Notes: a model not told the origin generated them from the sequence alone. A stretch of DNA of 64,000 bases from Variovorax sp. 54 (GCF_002754375.1 NZ_PEFF01000001.1:1116001-1180000); one strand, 5' to 3'. Shown: positions 17,001-26,248, numbered from the stretch's first letter. A program made the numbers and translations.

Positions 17001-17771
17001 TCAGTGCGCCCCCTGCATCTGGCCGTCGGTGGTGCCCATGTAGGCCTCCATCACCTGCGGGTTCTTCGAGACTTCGGCGTACGGGCCTTCGGCCAGCACG
17101 GCGCCGCGCTGCAGCACCGTGATGGTGTCGGCAATGGTCGAGACCACGCTCATGTTGTGTTCGACCATCAGGATGGTGCGTCCGGCCGACACGCGCTTGA
17201 TGAGCTCGGCCACGCGGTGCACGTCTTCGTGGCCCATGCCCTGCGTGGGTTCGTCGAGCAGCATCAGTTCGGGTTCCATGGCCAGCGTGGTGGCGATCTC
17301 GAGTGCGCGCTTGCGGCCGTAGGGCAGGTTCACTGTCTGTTCGTCGGCCAGGTCTTCGAGGCCCACCTCGGCCAGCAGTTCACGGGCGCGCGCATCGAGC
17401 GGCTTGAGCGACTTCTCGCTCTTCCAGAAGTGGTACGAGGTGCCGAGCTTGCGCTGCAGGCCCAGGCGCACGTTCTCGAGCAGCGTGAGGTGCGGGAACA
17501 CGGCGGAGATCTGGAACGAGCGGATCACGCCGCGTCGCGCGATCTGCGCCGGGCGTTCGCCCGTGATGTCGTGCCCGTTGAACAGGATCGTGCCGGCGGT
17601 CGGCTCGAGGAACTTCGTGAGCAGGTTGAAGCAGGTCGTCTTGCCGGCACCGTTGGGGCCGATGAGCGCGTGGATCGAGCCGCGCTTCACCGAGAGGTCA
17701 ACCTTGCTGACCGCGGTGAATCCCTTGAATTCCTTGGTGAGCTGGCGTGTTTCAAGAATGACGTCGCTCAT
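17001..17771 (-). CDS. livG: Branched-chain amino acid ABC transporter ATPase LivG
   Basis: 256 aa. Walker A is GPNGAGKTTCF (about 38-48), the signature region LPYGRKRALEIATTLA replaces LSGGQ as is normal for LivG, and Walker B is LMLLDEPTQGMGHED. The switch His is in LMVEHNMSVV. It is the first gene of the liv operon, preceded by a 344-bp gene-free region that must hold the promoter. It works with LivF as the ATPase pair. The GMGHED segment after Walker B (usually GLNPxE) is a common betaproteobacterial variant. Confidence 0.95.
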   Translation of the reverse strand: MSDVILETRQLTKEFKGFTAVSKVDLSVKRGSIHALIGPNGAGKTTCFNLLTKFLEPTAGTILFNGHDITGERPAQIARRGVIRSFQISAVFPHLTLLENVRLGLQRKLGTSYHFWKSEKSLKPLDARARELLAEVGLEDLADEQTVNLPYGRKRALEIATTLAMEPELMLLDEPTQGMGHEDVHRVAELIKRVSAGRTILMVEHNMSVVSTIADTITVLQRGAVLAEGPYAEVSKNPQVMEAYMGTTDGQMQGAH

Positions 17772-18115
17772 CTCGCGGCGTCGTCCGTGTGCGGAAAAAA
17801 GAAATCGGTCATGCGGTCCATCTCAATGCGTGCGCCACCAGCGAGCGCGGACCGATTGTTGGGGGCTGCTATGCAATTGCATACTGGGGCAAATGCCTAT
17901 GCTGCACTGCAACCATTCACAGAGCGCGCACCCTCTGTGCAAGCGACTGTCGTCCCAACGACATTGCGCAGTGCAGCACGCACACCTGCGAACGCGCGAT
18001 GCATGCATGCGCACAGTCATGAGGCGGTCGCACACGTGTGCACGCTTCGTGAAAAGCTTGCGCGCCCGCTGCACTGCAACGATGCTCTTTCACCCGGATT
18101 GAATCCACCACTGCC
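17772..18115. promoter_or_regulatory. Divergent 344-bp promoter region between livG and the AGE-family gene
   Basis: No credible gene. The stretch is less GC-rich than its surroundings and rich in TGCA tetramers. It contains a perfect 14-bp palindrome, TATGCAATTGCATA (17870-17883), and a perfect 12-bp palindrome GCACACGTGTGC near 18031. These are plausible operator sites for the divergent liv operon and the epimerase gene. Regulator unknown. Confidence 0.45.
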
Positions 18116-19324
18116 ATGCCGACCCTGCCGAACTTCCGCTCGCCCGAATTCCTCGCCGGCCACATCGCGCACACGCTGGCGTTCTACGCGCCGCGCAGCC
18201 GCGATGCCTCGGGCGGCTTCTTCCACTTCTTCAAGGACGACGGCACGGTGTACGACCGGCGCACGCGCCACCTCGTCAGCAGCACGCGCTTCGTGTTCAA
18301 CCACGCGATGGCGTGGCGCCGCTTCGGCCAGCCCGACGACCTCGCGGCGGTGCGGCACGGCCTCGCGTTTTTGCAGACCGCGCATGCGCAGCCGAATGGT
18401 GGCTATGCATGGCAGATCGACTGGGATGGCCATCAAGCCACCGTGCAGGACGGCACGCAGCATTGCTACGGCATGGCCTTCGTGCTGCTGGCGCACGCGC
18501 ATGCGCTGATGGCCGGCGTCGAGGAAGCACGCGCCGGCCTCGCGCGCACCCGCGACCTGATGGAACAGCATTTCTGGGAGCCCGCGCACCAGCTGTACGC
18601 CGACGAGGCCACGCCAAGCTGGCAGGTCGGCCCCTACCGCGGCCAGAACGCCAACATGCACGCCTGCGAGGCGATGCTCGCGGCCTACGACGCCACGCGC
18701 GAGCCCTTCTACCTCGAGCGCGCGCGCACGCTGGCCGAGAGCATCACGGGCCGGCAGGCCGCGCTCGCCGACGGGCTGGTGTGGGAGCACTACCGCGCAG
18801 ACTGGTCGGTCGACTGGGACTACAACCGCGGCGACAAGACCAACATCTTTCGGCCCTGGGGCTTCCAGACCGGCCACCTCACCGAGTGGACCAAGCTGTT
18901 ATTGCAGCTCGACAGCCACCTGGGCCCCGACGCGCCCGGCACCGAATGGATCGTGCCGCGCGCGCGCCACTTCTTCGACACCGCGATGCAGCGCGGCTGG
19001 GACGCCACGCACGGCGGGCTGGTCTACGGCTTCGGGCCCGATGGTGCGGTGTGCGACGGCGACAAGTACTTCTGGGTGCAGGCCGAAAGCTTCGCCGCCG
19101 CCGCCCTGCTCGCGGTGCGCACGGGCGACGCCGGCTACTGGGACTGGTACGACCGCATCTGGGCCTACAGCTGGGACCACTTCGTCGACCACGCGCACGG
19201 TGCGTGGTACCGCATCCTCACGCCGCAGAACGCGAAGATCAGCGACGAGAAGAGCCCGGCCGGCAAGACCGATTACCACACGATGGGCGCGTGCCATGAC
19301 GTGCTGAAGGTGCTGGGCGCATAA
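18116..19324 (+). CDS. N-acylglucosamine 2-epimerase (AGE)-family sugar epimerase/isomerase, D-mannose isomerase-like
   Basis: 402 aa, one (alpha/alpha)6-barrel domain of the AGE/YihS/mannose isomerase superfamily. Typical blocks are GGFFHFFKDDGTVYD, STRFVFNHAMAWRRFG, YGMAFVLLAHAHAL, GPYRGQNANMHACEAMLAAYD, IFRPWGFQTGHLTEWTKLLL and KYFWVQAESFAAAALL; the His and Arg residues within them line the active site in known structures. Substrate class is a hexose or acetylhexosamine, and mannose/fructose interconversion is the commonest role for bacterial proteins of this length. It stands alone, divergent from livG. Confidence 0.88.
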   Translation: MPTLPNFRSPEFLAGHIAHTLAFYAPRSRDASGGFFHFFKDDGTVYDRRTRHLVSSTRFVFNHAMAWRRFGQPDDLAAVRHGLAFLQTAHAQPNGGYAWQIDWDGHQATVQDGTQHCYGMAFVLLAHAHALMAGVEEARAGLARTRDLMEQHFWEPAHQLYADEATPSWQVGPYRGQNANMHACEAMLAAYDATREPFYLERARTLAESITGRQAALADGLVWEHYRADWSVDWDYNRGDKTNIFRPWGFQTGHLTEWTKLLLQLDSHLGPDAPGTEWIVPRARHFFDTAMQRGWDATHGGLVYGFGPDGAVCDGDKYFWVQAESFAAAALLAVRTGDAGYWDWYDRIWAYSWDHFVDHAHGAWYRILTPQNAKISDEKSPAGKTDYHTMGACHDVLKVLGA

Positions 19325-19357
19325 AAAAAGACCCCAGGGTCCCGAAGGAGCCTGGGG
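19323..19357 (-). terminator. Rho-independent terminator of the emr operon
   Basis: On the minus strand, CCCCAGGCTCC-TTCG-GGACCCTGGGG forms a strong hairpin (19332-19357) followed by TCTTTTTTT (19323-19331), 18 bp after the emrB stop. The plus-strand epimerase gene ends just at its far side, so the hairpin may also protect that transcript. Confidence 0.85.
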
Positions 19358-19375
19358 TGGTGAGGAGGCCTGTTG

Positions 19376-20938
19376 TCAGTGCGCGCCGGCGGCCGCGTCG
19401 CCGCCCGCCCCGCCCTTTTGCGGCCGCGCCAGCCACACCAGCGGGATCAGCAGCAGGAACAACACGGCCGAGGCATAAAAGATGTCGTTCGTTGCGAGCA
19501 TGAACGACTGCTGGTCGACGAGGCGGTTGATCTGCCCGAGCACCTGCTCGGTGCTCAAGCCGCTGCCCGTCAGCCCCGCGATGGCACTGGTGGCCGCGCT
19601 GTTGCCCGGGTTCACCGACTCCACGAGTTGCGCGTGGTGCAGGGCTGCGCGGCTGTCCCACAGCGTGGTGGCGATCGAGGTGCCCATGGCGCCCGCGGTG
19701 ATCCGCAGGAAGTTCGACAGCCCCGACGCGGCCGGGATGCGGTCGGGCGTGAGGCCCGACAGCGTGATGGTCACGAGCGGGATGAAGAAGAACGCCATCG
19801 CGATGCCCTGGATGATCGTCGGGATGATGATCGTCACGAAGTCGGCCTGCGTGTTGAAGTTCGAACGCATCCACAGCACCAGCGCAAACACGAGGAACGA
19901 GAAGGTTGCGTAGCGGCGCGGGTCGATCTTGGCCACCGTGAGGCCCACCACGGGCGAGAAGAAGATCGCCAGCATGCCCACGGGCGCCATGATCATTCCC
20001 GCCTGCGTGGCGGTGTAGCCCATCCACTGCTGCAGCCACAGCGGCAGCAGCACCACGTTGCCGAAGAACAGGCCGTAGGCGATGGCCGTGGCCACCGCAC
20101 CCGACCAGAAGTTGCGGCGCTTGAACAGCGACAGGTCGACCACCGGGTGCTTGTCGGTCAGCTCCCAGACCAGGAAGAACGCGAAGCCGACCACGGCCAC
20201 CACGGCCATCGTGACGATCTCGGCGGAGTGGAACCAGTCGAGTTCCTTGCCCTTGTCGAGCATGAGCTGCATCGAGCCCACCCACAGCACCAAGAGCGCC
20301 AGCCCGATGGCGTCGATCGGCACCTTGTGCGTCTTGCTCTCGCGCTTGTGATACAGCGTCCAGGTGATGGCCGCGGCCACGATGCCGACCGGGATGTTGA
20401 TGTAGAAGATCCACGGCCACGAGATGTTGTCGGTGATCCAGCCGCCGAGCAGCGGCCCCATCACGGGCGCGACCAGCGTCGTCATCGACCACATCGCCAT
20501 GGCCAGGCCGGCCTTGGCCTTCGGGTAGCTCGACAGCAGCAGCGTCTGCGACAGCGGGATCATCGGCCCCGCCACGAAGCCCTGCAGCGCACGGAACAGG
20601 ATCAGCGTGGTCATGTTGGGCGCCAGGCCGCACAGCAGCGAGGCGACCATGAACAGGATCACGCTGGCCATGAACAGGCGCACCTGGCCGAAGCGCTGGG
20701 TCATGAAACCCGTGAGCGGCACCGCGATGGCGTTGGCCACCGCGAAGCTGGTGATGACCCAGGTGCCTTGCGTGGTGCTCACGCCAAGGTCGCCCGAGAT
20801 GGCCGGCAGCGACACGTTCGCGATCGACGAGTCGAGCACGTTCATGAAGGTGGCGGCGGACAGCGCGACCGTGCCCCACACGCGGGCGGAGCCCTCGAGC
20901 GGGGGGTGCGCGATGTAAGCGGGAGCAGCAGTGGCCAT
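19376..20938 (-). CDS. emrB: DHA2-family MFS multidrug efflux transporter EmrB
   Basis: 520 aa, 14 predicted membrane helices. The DHA2 signature LDSSIANVSLPAISGDLGVSTTQGTWVITSF (about 35-65) and the motif C region PLSQTLLLSSYP, GPLLGGWITDN are intact. It is the inner-membrane pump of a tripartite system with EmrA (38 bp upstream) and the outer-membrane factor. Proton-driven export of hydrophobic drugs, uncouplers or fatty acids is the family's role. Last gene of the operon, followed by a strong terminator. Confidence 0.94.
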   Translation of the reverse strand: MATAAPAYIAHPPLEGSARVWGTVALSAATFMNVLDSSIANVSLPAISGDLGVSTTQGTWVITSFAVANAIAVPLTGFMTQRFGQVRLFMASVILFMVASLLCGLAPNMTTLILFRALQGFVAGPMIPLSQTLLLSSYPKAKAGLAMAMWSMTTLVAPVMGPLLGGWITDNISWPWIFYINIPVGIVAAAITWTLYHKRESKTHKVPIDAIGLALLVLWVGSMQLMLDKGKELDWFHSAEIVTMAVVAVVGFAFFLVWELTDKHPVVDLSLFKRRNFWSGAVATAIAYGLFFGNVVLLPLWLQQWMGYTATQAGMIMAPVGMLAIFFSPVVGLTVAKIDPRRYATFSFLVFALVLWMRSNFNTQADFVTIIIPTIIQGIAMAFFFIPLVTITLSGLTPDRIPAASGLSNFLRITAGAMGTSIATTLWDSRAALHHAQLVESVNPGNSAATSAIAGLTGSGLSTEQVLGQINRLVDQQSFMLATNDIFYASAVLFLLLIPLVWLARPQKGGAGGDAAAGAH

Positions 20939-20976
20939 GGCGCGGGCTGTGAAGGTTCAGCGAATCAGCGCTGCGA

Positions 20977-22314
20977 TCAGCCCGGCTGGCCCTGCGTGGC
21001 GACGTGCGCGGCCGGTGCAGCAGTGGCTGGGGCCGGACGGCTCACGGCCGCCGTGGGCGCGCCGCGGCCGAGGTTGGCGGCGACGATGCGGTCCACCTCG
21101 GCGTCGGCGCCGCGGTCGAGCTGGCTGTAGACCTGCGTCTGCGCGAAGGCGGTGCTGCGCGGCGCGTCGGCCAGCATCTTGCCGGTCTTCTGCGTGATGT
21201 CGATCTCGGCGTCCATCGACAGGCCGATGCGCAGCGGGTTGGCCTTGAGCTGCTCGGGGTCGAGCGCGATGCGCACGGGCACGCGCTGCACCACCTTGAT
21301 CCAGTTGCCGGTGGCGTTCTGCGCCGGCAGCAGCGCAAAAGCAGCGCCGGTGCCCACGCCCAGGCCGGCGACCTTGCCGGTGTACTCGACCTTCTTGCCG
21401 TACACGTCGGCCGTGAGCTTCACGGGCTGGTCGATGCGGATGTTGCGCAGCTGCACTTCCTTGAAGTTGGCGTCGACCCACAGCTGGTGCAGCGGCACGA
21501 TCGACATCATCGGCGTGCCGGCGGCCACGCGCTGGCCCAGCTGCACGGTGCGCTTGGCAACGTAGCCGTCAACCGGCGCAGGCATGGCCACGCGCTGCGT
21601 GGCGAGGTAGGCCTCGCGCACCTTGGCGGCGGCGGCCAGCACGCTCGGGTGCTGGGCCACGCTGGTGCCTTCGGTCAGCGACTGGTTGCTGGCCAGCGCC
21701 TCGCGCGCGGCGACCACGCCGGCCTGTGCGGCAGCGAGCGCGCTCTTGGCATTGGCCAGTTGCGTCTCGGCGTGGTTGAGTTCTTCCTTCGACACGGCGC
21801 CGTTGCCCGACAGCGCGCGGCGGCGCTGCAGGTCGTCCTGCGCCTTGGCGATGTCGCTCTGGGCCTTGGCGATGTCGGACTGGCGCAGCGTGACCTGCGC
21901 GGCCAGCGAGCCGTTGTTGGCGTACAGCGTGCGCACCTGACGCACGGCCTGCGCGAGCGCGGCCTCGGCCTGCTCGAGCGCGACCTTGGCGTCGGCCGGG
22001 TCGAGCTGCACCAGCGGCTGGCCGGCCTTCACGAAGTCGGTGTCGTCGGCGCCGATGGCCATGACGGTGCCGCCGATCTGCGGCGTGATCTGGATGACGT
22101 TGCCCTGCACGTAGGCGTTGTCGGTGTTCTCGTAGTGGCTGGCGACCAGCCATTCGTACAGGCCCCAGCCACCGCCGGCGACCACCACGACGGTGGCGAG
22201 GACGGTGAGTGCGCGGCGGCGCTTGCCGTTGCTTGCAGGCGCCTCGGGCGCTGCGGGGGTGGGCGCGTTGGAAGACGGGATGGAAGCGGATGTCGGAGTG
22301 TTGTTATCGCTCAT
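20977..22314 (-). CDS. emrA: HlyD/EmrA-family membrane fusion protein
   Basis: 445 aa. One N-terminal membrane helix lies at about 34-53 (ALTVLATVVVVAGGGWGLYEW). The half-motif ENTDNAYVQGNVIQITPQIGG (about 65-85) is the lipoyl/barrel-sandwich start typical of EmrA. A long alpha-helical hairpin follows (about 120-235, heptad-rich), then the second lipoyl half RVAMPAPVDGYVAKRTVQLGQRV and a beta-barrel domain. The last 45 residues are alanine/proline-rich and probably disordered. It links EmrB to the outer-membrane factor encoded upstream (35 bp gap). Confidence 0.94.
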   Translation of the reverse strand: MSDNNTPTSASIPSSNAPTPAAPEAPASNGKRRRALTVLATVVVVAGGGWGLYEWLVASHYENTDNAYVQGNVIQITPQIGGTVMAIGADDTDFVKAGQPLVQLDPADAKVALEQAEAALAQAVRQVRTLYANNGSLAAQVTLRQSDIAKAQSDIAKAQDDLQRRRALSGNGAVSKEELNHAETQLANAKSALAAAQAGVVAAREALASNQSLTEGTSVAQHPSVLAAAAKVREAYLATQRVAMPAPVDGYVAKRTVQLGQRVAAGTPMMSIVPLHQLWVDANFKEVQLRNIRIDQPVKLTADVYGKKVEYTGKVAGLGVGTGAAFALLPAQNATGNWIKVVQRVPVRIALDPEQLKANPLRIGLSMDAEIDITQKTGKMLADAPRSTAFAQTQVYSQLDRGADAEVDRIVAANLGRGAPTAAVSRPAPATAAPAAHVATQGQPG

Positions 22315-22349
22315 GATGGAGTTCTTTCCGAAGAAGGCGGATCAGCAAA

Positions 22350-23828
22350 TCAGTTCTGGGTGGCGGCCGTCGGGGCCGCAGCCGTCGCGGTGGCCGGCGG
22401 CTGCCAGCCGCCGCCCAGGGCGCGCGCCAGGCCCACCTGCGTGTCGAGGGCGCGGGCCGCCAGGTCGACCGCGAGGCGGCGCTGGGCCAGTACGGCGGTT
22501 TCGGCGGTCAGCACGTTGAGGTAGTTGCCCAGGCCCGCGCGGTAGCGCTGCACGGCAATGTCGTAGGCGCCTTCGGCGGCCGTCTGCGCGGCGCGCTGTT
22601 CGGTCTGCTGGCGCGTGATCGACTGCGCGCTCGACACCTGGTCGGCCGCGTCGCGCACGGCATCGAGCACGGTGGCGTTGTAGCTTTCGATGGCCACGTC
22701 GAGGTCGGCCGACTTGCCGCGCAGGTTGGCGCGCAGGCGCCCGCCTTCGAAGATCGGCAGGTGGATGGCCGGGCCCACGCCCCACTGCTCGCTGCCCGAC
22801 TTGAGCAGCCTGCCGAAACCCAGGCTCTGGAAGCCGGCAAAGGCCGTGAGGTTCACGTTGGGATAGAACTGGGTCTTGGCATTGGCCACGTCGCTGGTGG
22901 CGGCTTCGACGCGCCAGCGCGCGGCGGCGATGTCGGCGCGGCGGCCCAGCAGGTCGGCCGGAATGTTCGCCTGCAGCGCCATCGGCTTCACGCCGGCGAG
23001 CACCGGCGGCTTGAGCGACGCCGACACGTTGGGCTGGCCCACGAGCGCATCGAGCGCGTGCTGCTGCAGCGCGATCTGCTCGTTGAGCGCTTCGATCTGC
23101 TGGCGTGCTTCAGGCAGGCCGCCTTCGCTCTGGCGCAGTTCGAGGCGCGTATCGAGGCCGGCCGAGACGCGGTCGCGCACCAGCTTGAAAGTTTCATCGC
23201 GCTGGGCCAGCGTGCGCTTGGCCACCTCGACCTGTTCGTTCAGGCGCGCCCACTGAAAGTAGCTGCGCGTCACGTTGCTCGCGAGCAGCACGCGCGCGGC
23301 ATCGGCGTCGGCTGCCGCGGCATTGGCCGCGCCGAGGGCGGTGTCGAGTGCGCTGCGGTTCTTGCCGAAGAAGTCGAGCTCCCAGCTCGCGCCGAGCTGC
23401 AGCAGGCCGATGTTCTGCGTGGAGCCGCCCAGCGGCGCCGGGTAGATGTAGTTGCTGTTGAACTTCTGGCGGTTCAGGTTCAGGTCGGCGCCGACCTTGG
23501 GCAGCAGCGCCGCGCCGGCGATGTCCGCCGAGGCCTGGGCGCGCACGAGGCGCGCACGCGCGACCTGCAGGTTCGGGTTGCCGGCCACGGCCTGGTCGAC
23601 CAGCGCATTGAGCTGGCTGTCGCCGAAGGCCTGCCACCACTGGCTGTCGAGGGCGGGCACGGTAGCGCGCGCGGGGTCGGCCGCGATGCCGAGCGTGGTC
23701 GCATCGCGCAGCGTGGCGTGCGAGCCGATGCCGGCCATGTCGGCGCAACCGGCGAGCGCGACCACCGCCAGCGCGGCGGCCACGACAGGCGTGCGGCGCA
23801 GCGCGCGCACGGCGAAAGACTCAGTCAT
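22350..23828 (-). CDS. NodT/OprM-family outer-membrane efflux lipoprotein
   Basis: 492 aa from the ATG at 23828. That ATG overlaps the marR stop by 8 bp (ATGACTGA), a strong sign of translational coupling. The lipoprotein signal ends LAGC. Two OEP domains follow (about 60-270 and 275-475), with the expected repeats ALDSQWWQAFGDSQLNALVDQAV, NPNLQVARARLVRAQA and DLLGRRADIAAARWRVEAA. It is the trimeric outer-membrane channel of the tripartite EmrAB pump. The last 20 residues are alanine/threonine-rich. Confidence 0.94.
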   Translation of the reverse strand: MTESFAVRALRRTPVVAAALAVVALAGCADMAGIGSHATLRDATTLGIAADPARATVPALDSQWWQAFGDSQLNALVDQAVAGNPNLQVARARLVRAQASADIAGAALLPKVGADLNLNRQKFNSNYIYPAPLGGSTQNIGLLQLGASWELDFFGKNRSALDTALGAANAAAADADAARVLLASNVTRSYFQWARLNEQVEVAKRTLAQRDETFKLVRDRVSAGLDTRLELRQSEGGLPEARQQIEALNEQIALQQHALDALVGQPNVSASLKPPVLAGVKPMALQANIPADLLGRRADIAAARWRVEAATSDVANAKTQFYPNVNLTAFAGFQSLGFGRLLKSGSEQWGVGPAIHLPIFEGGRLRANLRGKSADLDVAIESYNATVLDAVRDAADQVSSAQSITRQQTEQRAAQTAAEGAYDIAVQRYRAGLGNYLNVLTAETAVLAQRRLAVDLAARALDTQVGLARALGGGWQPPATATAAAPTAATQN

Positions 23829-24357
23829 TCTTCTCTCCACGGGCCGCGAGGCCCTGTGCGTTGTCGAGGATGCGGCGCAAGTAGTCCTTGAGCTGCTCCC
23901 ATTCTTCGGGGCTGAAGCCGGCCAGGTACTCGTTCTGTACCCGGCTCAGCACATAGGGCACTTCCTTCGCGGCCGCACGGCCTTCGTCGGTGAGTTCGAT
24001 GTTGACCACGCGGCGGTCTTCGAGCGAGCGCACGCGGCGGCACAGGCCCTTGGCTTCGAGGCGGTCGAGCAGGCGCGTCATGGCGCCGGTGTCGAGTTCG
24101 CAGGCGCGGGCGAGTTCGGCCACCGTGGTGGCGGCGCCGGCGTGCAGCTTGTACAGCGGCACCCACTGCGGGTACGTGGGGCTGCCGGGTTCGCACATGC
24201 GCGTGCCGACCGTCTGGCCCACGGACGTGACGATGCGGCGCATCAGGTAGCCGATGCTCTCTTCGGCGCGGTAGTCCTCGGCGCGATAGAAGTCGGCCGG
24301 CGCACGCGCGGCCTCGTCGGGCGCCGGGGGGGCCTGGGGAATGTGGGCATCGCTCAT
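23821..24357 (-). CDS. MarR-family transcriptional repressor of the efflux operon
   Basis: 178 aa. The start at 24357 (MSDAHIPQAP) was chosen because a consensus promoter places the transcript start within 1-3 nt of it; an upstream ATG at 24378 lies inside that promoter. The winged helix is at about 75-140 (TTVAELARACELDTGAMTRLLDRLEAKGL as HTH, then RVRSLEDRRVVNIELTDEG as wing). Its place as first gene of an efflux operon, with a palindrome over its own promoter, points to ligand-relieved autorepression as in EmrR. Confidence 0.93.
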   Translation of the reverse strand: MSDAHIPQAPPAPDEAARAPADFYRAEDYRAEESIGYLMRRIVTSVGQTVGTRMCEPGSPTYPQWVPLYKLHAGAATTVAELARACELDTGAMTRLLDRLEAKGLCRRVRSLEDRRVVNIELTDEGRAAAKEVPYVLSRVQNEYLAGFSPEEWEQLKDYLRRILDNAQGLAARGEKND

Positions 24358-24364
24358 GCCCAAA

Positions 24365-24393
24365 ATATTAGCTGCCATGACAATTACTGTCAA
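24365..24393 (-). promoter_or_regulatory. Sigma70 promoter and overlapping MarR-type operator for the emr operon
   Basis: On the minus strand, TTGACA (24388-24393) and TAATAT (24365-24370) are separated by exactly 17 bp. The -35 box is inside the palindrome TGACA-GTAAT-TGTCA (24378-24392), a sensible MarR operator that would block RNA polymerase. The expected transcript start is about 24358-24359, so the marR message has almost no 5' leader. Confidence 0.8.
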
Positions 24394-24435
24394 GGCGACC
24401 TTTGTGGGGGCAAGGGCTCGGTAGAATTCGCGCCC

Positions 24436-26223
24436 ATGGCTTCTTCCCCTCCGTCGTCCTCCGCAGCCAAGGGTTCGCCCCGCTCGCTGTCGGGGTTGCG
24501 CCCCTTCCTTCGCCCCTACCGCGTGCAGATCGTCCTGGCGGGGGTCTTCCTGGTGATGGCGGCCGTCACGACGCTGGCCTTCCCTATCGCCCTGCGCAGC
24601 CTGATTGACGGCGGCTTGGTCAGCGCCGACAAGGGCGCGCAGACCATGGCGCTGCGCGAGCACTTCGGTGCCCTCTTCGCGGTGGCCGTGGCGCTGGGCC
24701 TGTTTTCGGCCGCACGCTTCTACACGGTGAGCTGGCTCGGCGAGCGCGTGACGGCCGACCTGCGCAATGCGGTCTACGGCCACGTGCTACAGCAGAGCCC
24801 GGCCTTCTTCGAGACCACGCAGACGGGCGAGGTGCTGTCGCGCCTCACGGCCGACACCACGCTCGTGCAGACAGTCGTCGGCTCGTCGCTGAGCATGGGC
24901 CTGCGCAACGCCGTCATGGGCGTGGGCGCGCTGGCGGTGCTGGTCTGGACCAATCCTTATGTGATGGTGCAGGTGCTGGGCATCCTGGTGCTGGTGGTGC
25001 TGCCGAGCATGTGGTTCGGCCGCCGCGTGCGCAAGCTCTCGCGCGCCAGCCAGGACCGCGTGGCCGACTCGAGCGCCATCGCGGCCGAGGTGCTGAACGC
25101 GATTCCCGTGGTGCAGAGCTACACGGCCGAAGGCCGCGAGGCCGACCGCTTCAACGGCTCGACCGAGAACGCCTTCCATACCGCCGTGCGCCGCACGCGC
25201 GCACGCTCGGTGCTCGTGGCCTTCATCATCATCGCCACCTCGGCCGCCTTGCTTTGGGGCCTGTACGAAGGCACGCAGGCCGTGCTGCGCGGCGACATCA
25301 CGGCCGGCCACCTGGGCCAGACGGTGGTGTACGTGGCGATCCTCGCGAGCGCCACGGCGGTGCTCGGCGAGGTGTACGGCGACCTGCTGCGCGCAGCCGG
25401 TGCCACCGAGCGCCTGATGGAGCTGCTGCATGCGCCGACGGCCATCGCCTCACCCGCACGGCCGGCGGTCGCGCCCGTTCCCGCCGCGGGCAGCGCCATC
25501 CGCTTCGACGCGATCACCTTCCACTACCCCTCGCGGCCGGGCACGCCGGCGCTGCGCGACTTCAGCCTGGACATCGCGCCGGGCGAAACCGTGGCGCTGG
25601 TGGGATCGAGCGGCGCGGGCAAGAGCACGGTGTTCCAGCTGCTGCTGCGCTACTACGACCCGCAGTCGGGCCGCATCGTGCTCGACGGCGCATCACTGGA
25701 CGCGCTCGCGCTGCACGACCTGCGCACCCGCATCGGCCTCGTGCCGCAGGACGCGGTGATCTTTTCGGCCAGCGCCTTCGAGAACATCCGCTACGGCCGG
25801 CCCGAGGCCAGCGCCGACGAAGTGCACGCCGCGGCGCGCGCCGCCTTCGCGCACGACTTCCTGCAGGCCCTGCCCGAAGGCTACGACACCTTCCTGGGTG
25901 AACGCGGCGTGCGGCTGTCGGGCGGCCAGCGCCAGCGCATCGCCATCGCACGGGCCATCTTGAAGAACCCGCCGCTGTTGTTGCTGGACGAAGCCACGAG
26001 CGCGCTCGACGCCGAGAGCGAACGCATGGTGCAGGCCGCGCTGGAATCGGCGATGGAAAACCGCACCACGCTCGTGATCGCCCACCGCCTGGCGACCGTG
26101 CAGAAGGCCGACCGCATCATCGTGCTGGACCACGGCGGCATCGTCGAACAGGGAACGCACGCGGCGCTGGTCGCGCAAGGCGGCGTGTACGCGCGGCTGG
26201 CTGCGCTGCAATTCACGGCCTGA
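24436..26223 (+). CDS. ABC exporter, MsbA/BmrA-like half-transporter (permease-ATPase fusion)
   Basis: 595 aa. Six membrane helices lie within about 25-320, with the first cytoplasmic loop FFETTQTGEVLSRLTADTTLVQ. The ATPase domain spans about 355-592, with Walker A GSSGAGKST (390-398), Q-loop LVPQDAVIFSASAFENIRYG, signature RLSGGQRQRIAIARAIL, Walker B LLLLDEATSALD and switch His in IAHRLATV. All catalytic residues are intact, so it should work as a homodimer. Substrate unknown (lipid or drug). It is divergent from marR (78 bp), and the operator there could also affect it; a TAGAAT -10-like box sits 11 bp before the ATG. Confidence 0.93.
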   Translation: MASSPPSSSAAKGSPRSLSGLRPFLRPYRVQIVLAGVFLVMAAVTTLAFPIALRSLIDGGLVSADKGAQTMALREHFGALFAVAVALGLFSAARFYTVSWLGERVTADLRNAVYGHVLQQSPAFFETTQTGEVLSRLTADTTLVQTVVGSSLSMGLRNAVMGVGALAVLVWTNPYVMVQVLGILVLVVLPSMWFGRRVRKLSRASQDRVADSSAIAAEVLNAIPVVQSYTAEGREADRFNGSTENAFHTAVRRTRARSVLVAFIIIATSAALLWGLYEGTQAVLRGDITAGHLGQTVVYVAILASATAVLGEVYGDLLRAAGATERLMELLHAPTAIASPARPAVAPVPAAGSAIRFDAITFHYPSRPGTPALRDFSLDIAPGETVALVGSSGAGKSTVFQLLLRYYDPQSGRIVLDGASLDALALHDLRTRIGLVPQDAVIFSASAFENIRYGRPEASADEVHAAARAAFAHDFLQALPEGYDTFLGERGVRLSGGQRQRIAIARAILKNPPLLLLDEATSALDAESERMVQAALESAMENRTTLVIAHRLATVQKADRIIVLDHGGIVEQGTHAALVAQGGVYARLAALQFTA

Positions 26224-26248
26224 CCCGATCCCCGATATCGATCGGGTC
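26222..26248. terminator. Hairpin between convergent genes
   Basis: A 9-bp perfect inverted repeat (GACCCGATC and GATCGGGTC, 9-nt loop) begins in the stop codon of the ABC exporter and ends 7 bp before the DUF1178 stop on the other strand. No T-tract follows, but its place between convergent genes suggests bidirectional transcript-end protection. Confidence 0.45.

Noticed and set aside
17789..18022. A 77-codon cysteine-rich plus-strand frame between livG and the epimerase gene
   Set aside because: The cysteines come from the TGCA/TGC-rich DNA in which the operator palindromes lie. No ribosome site or known pattern.
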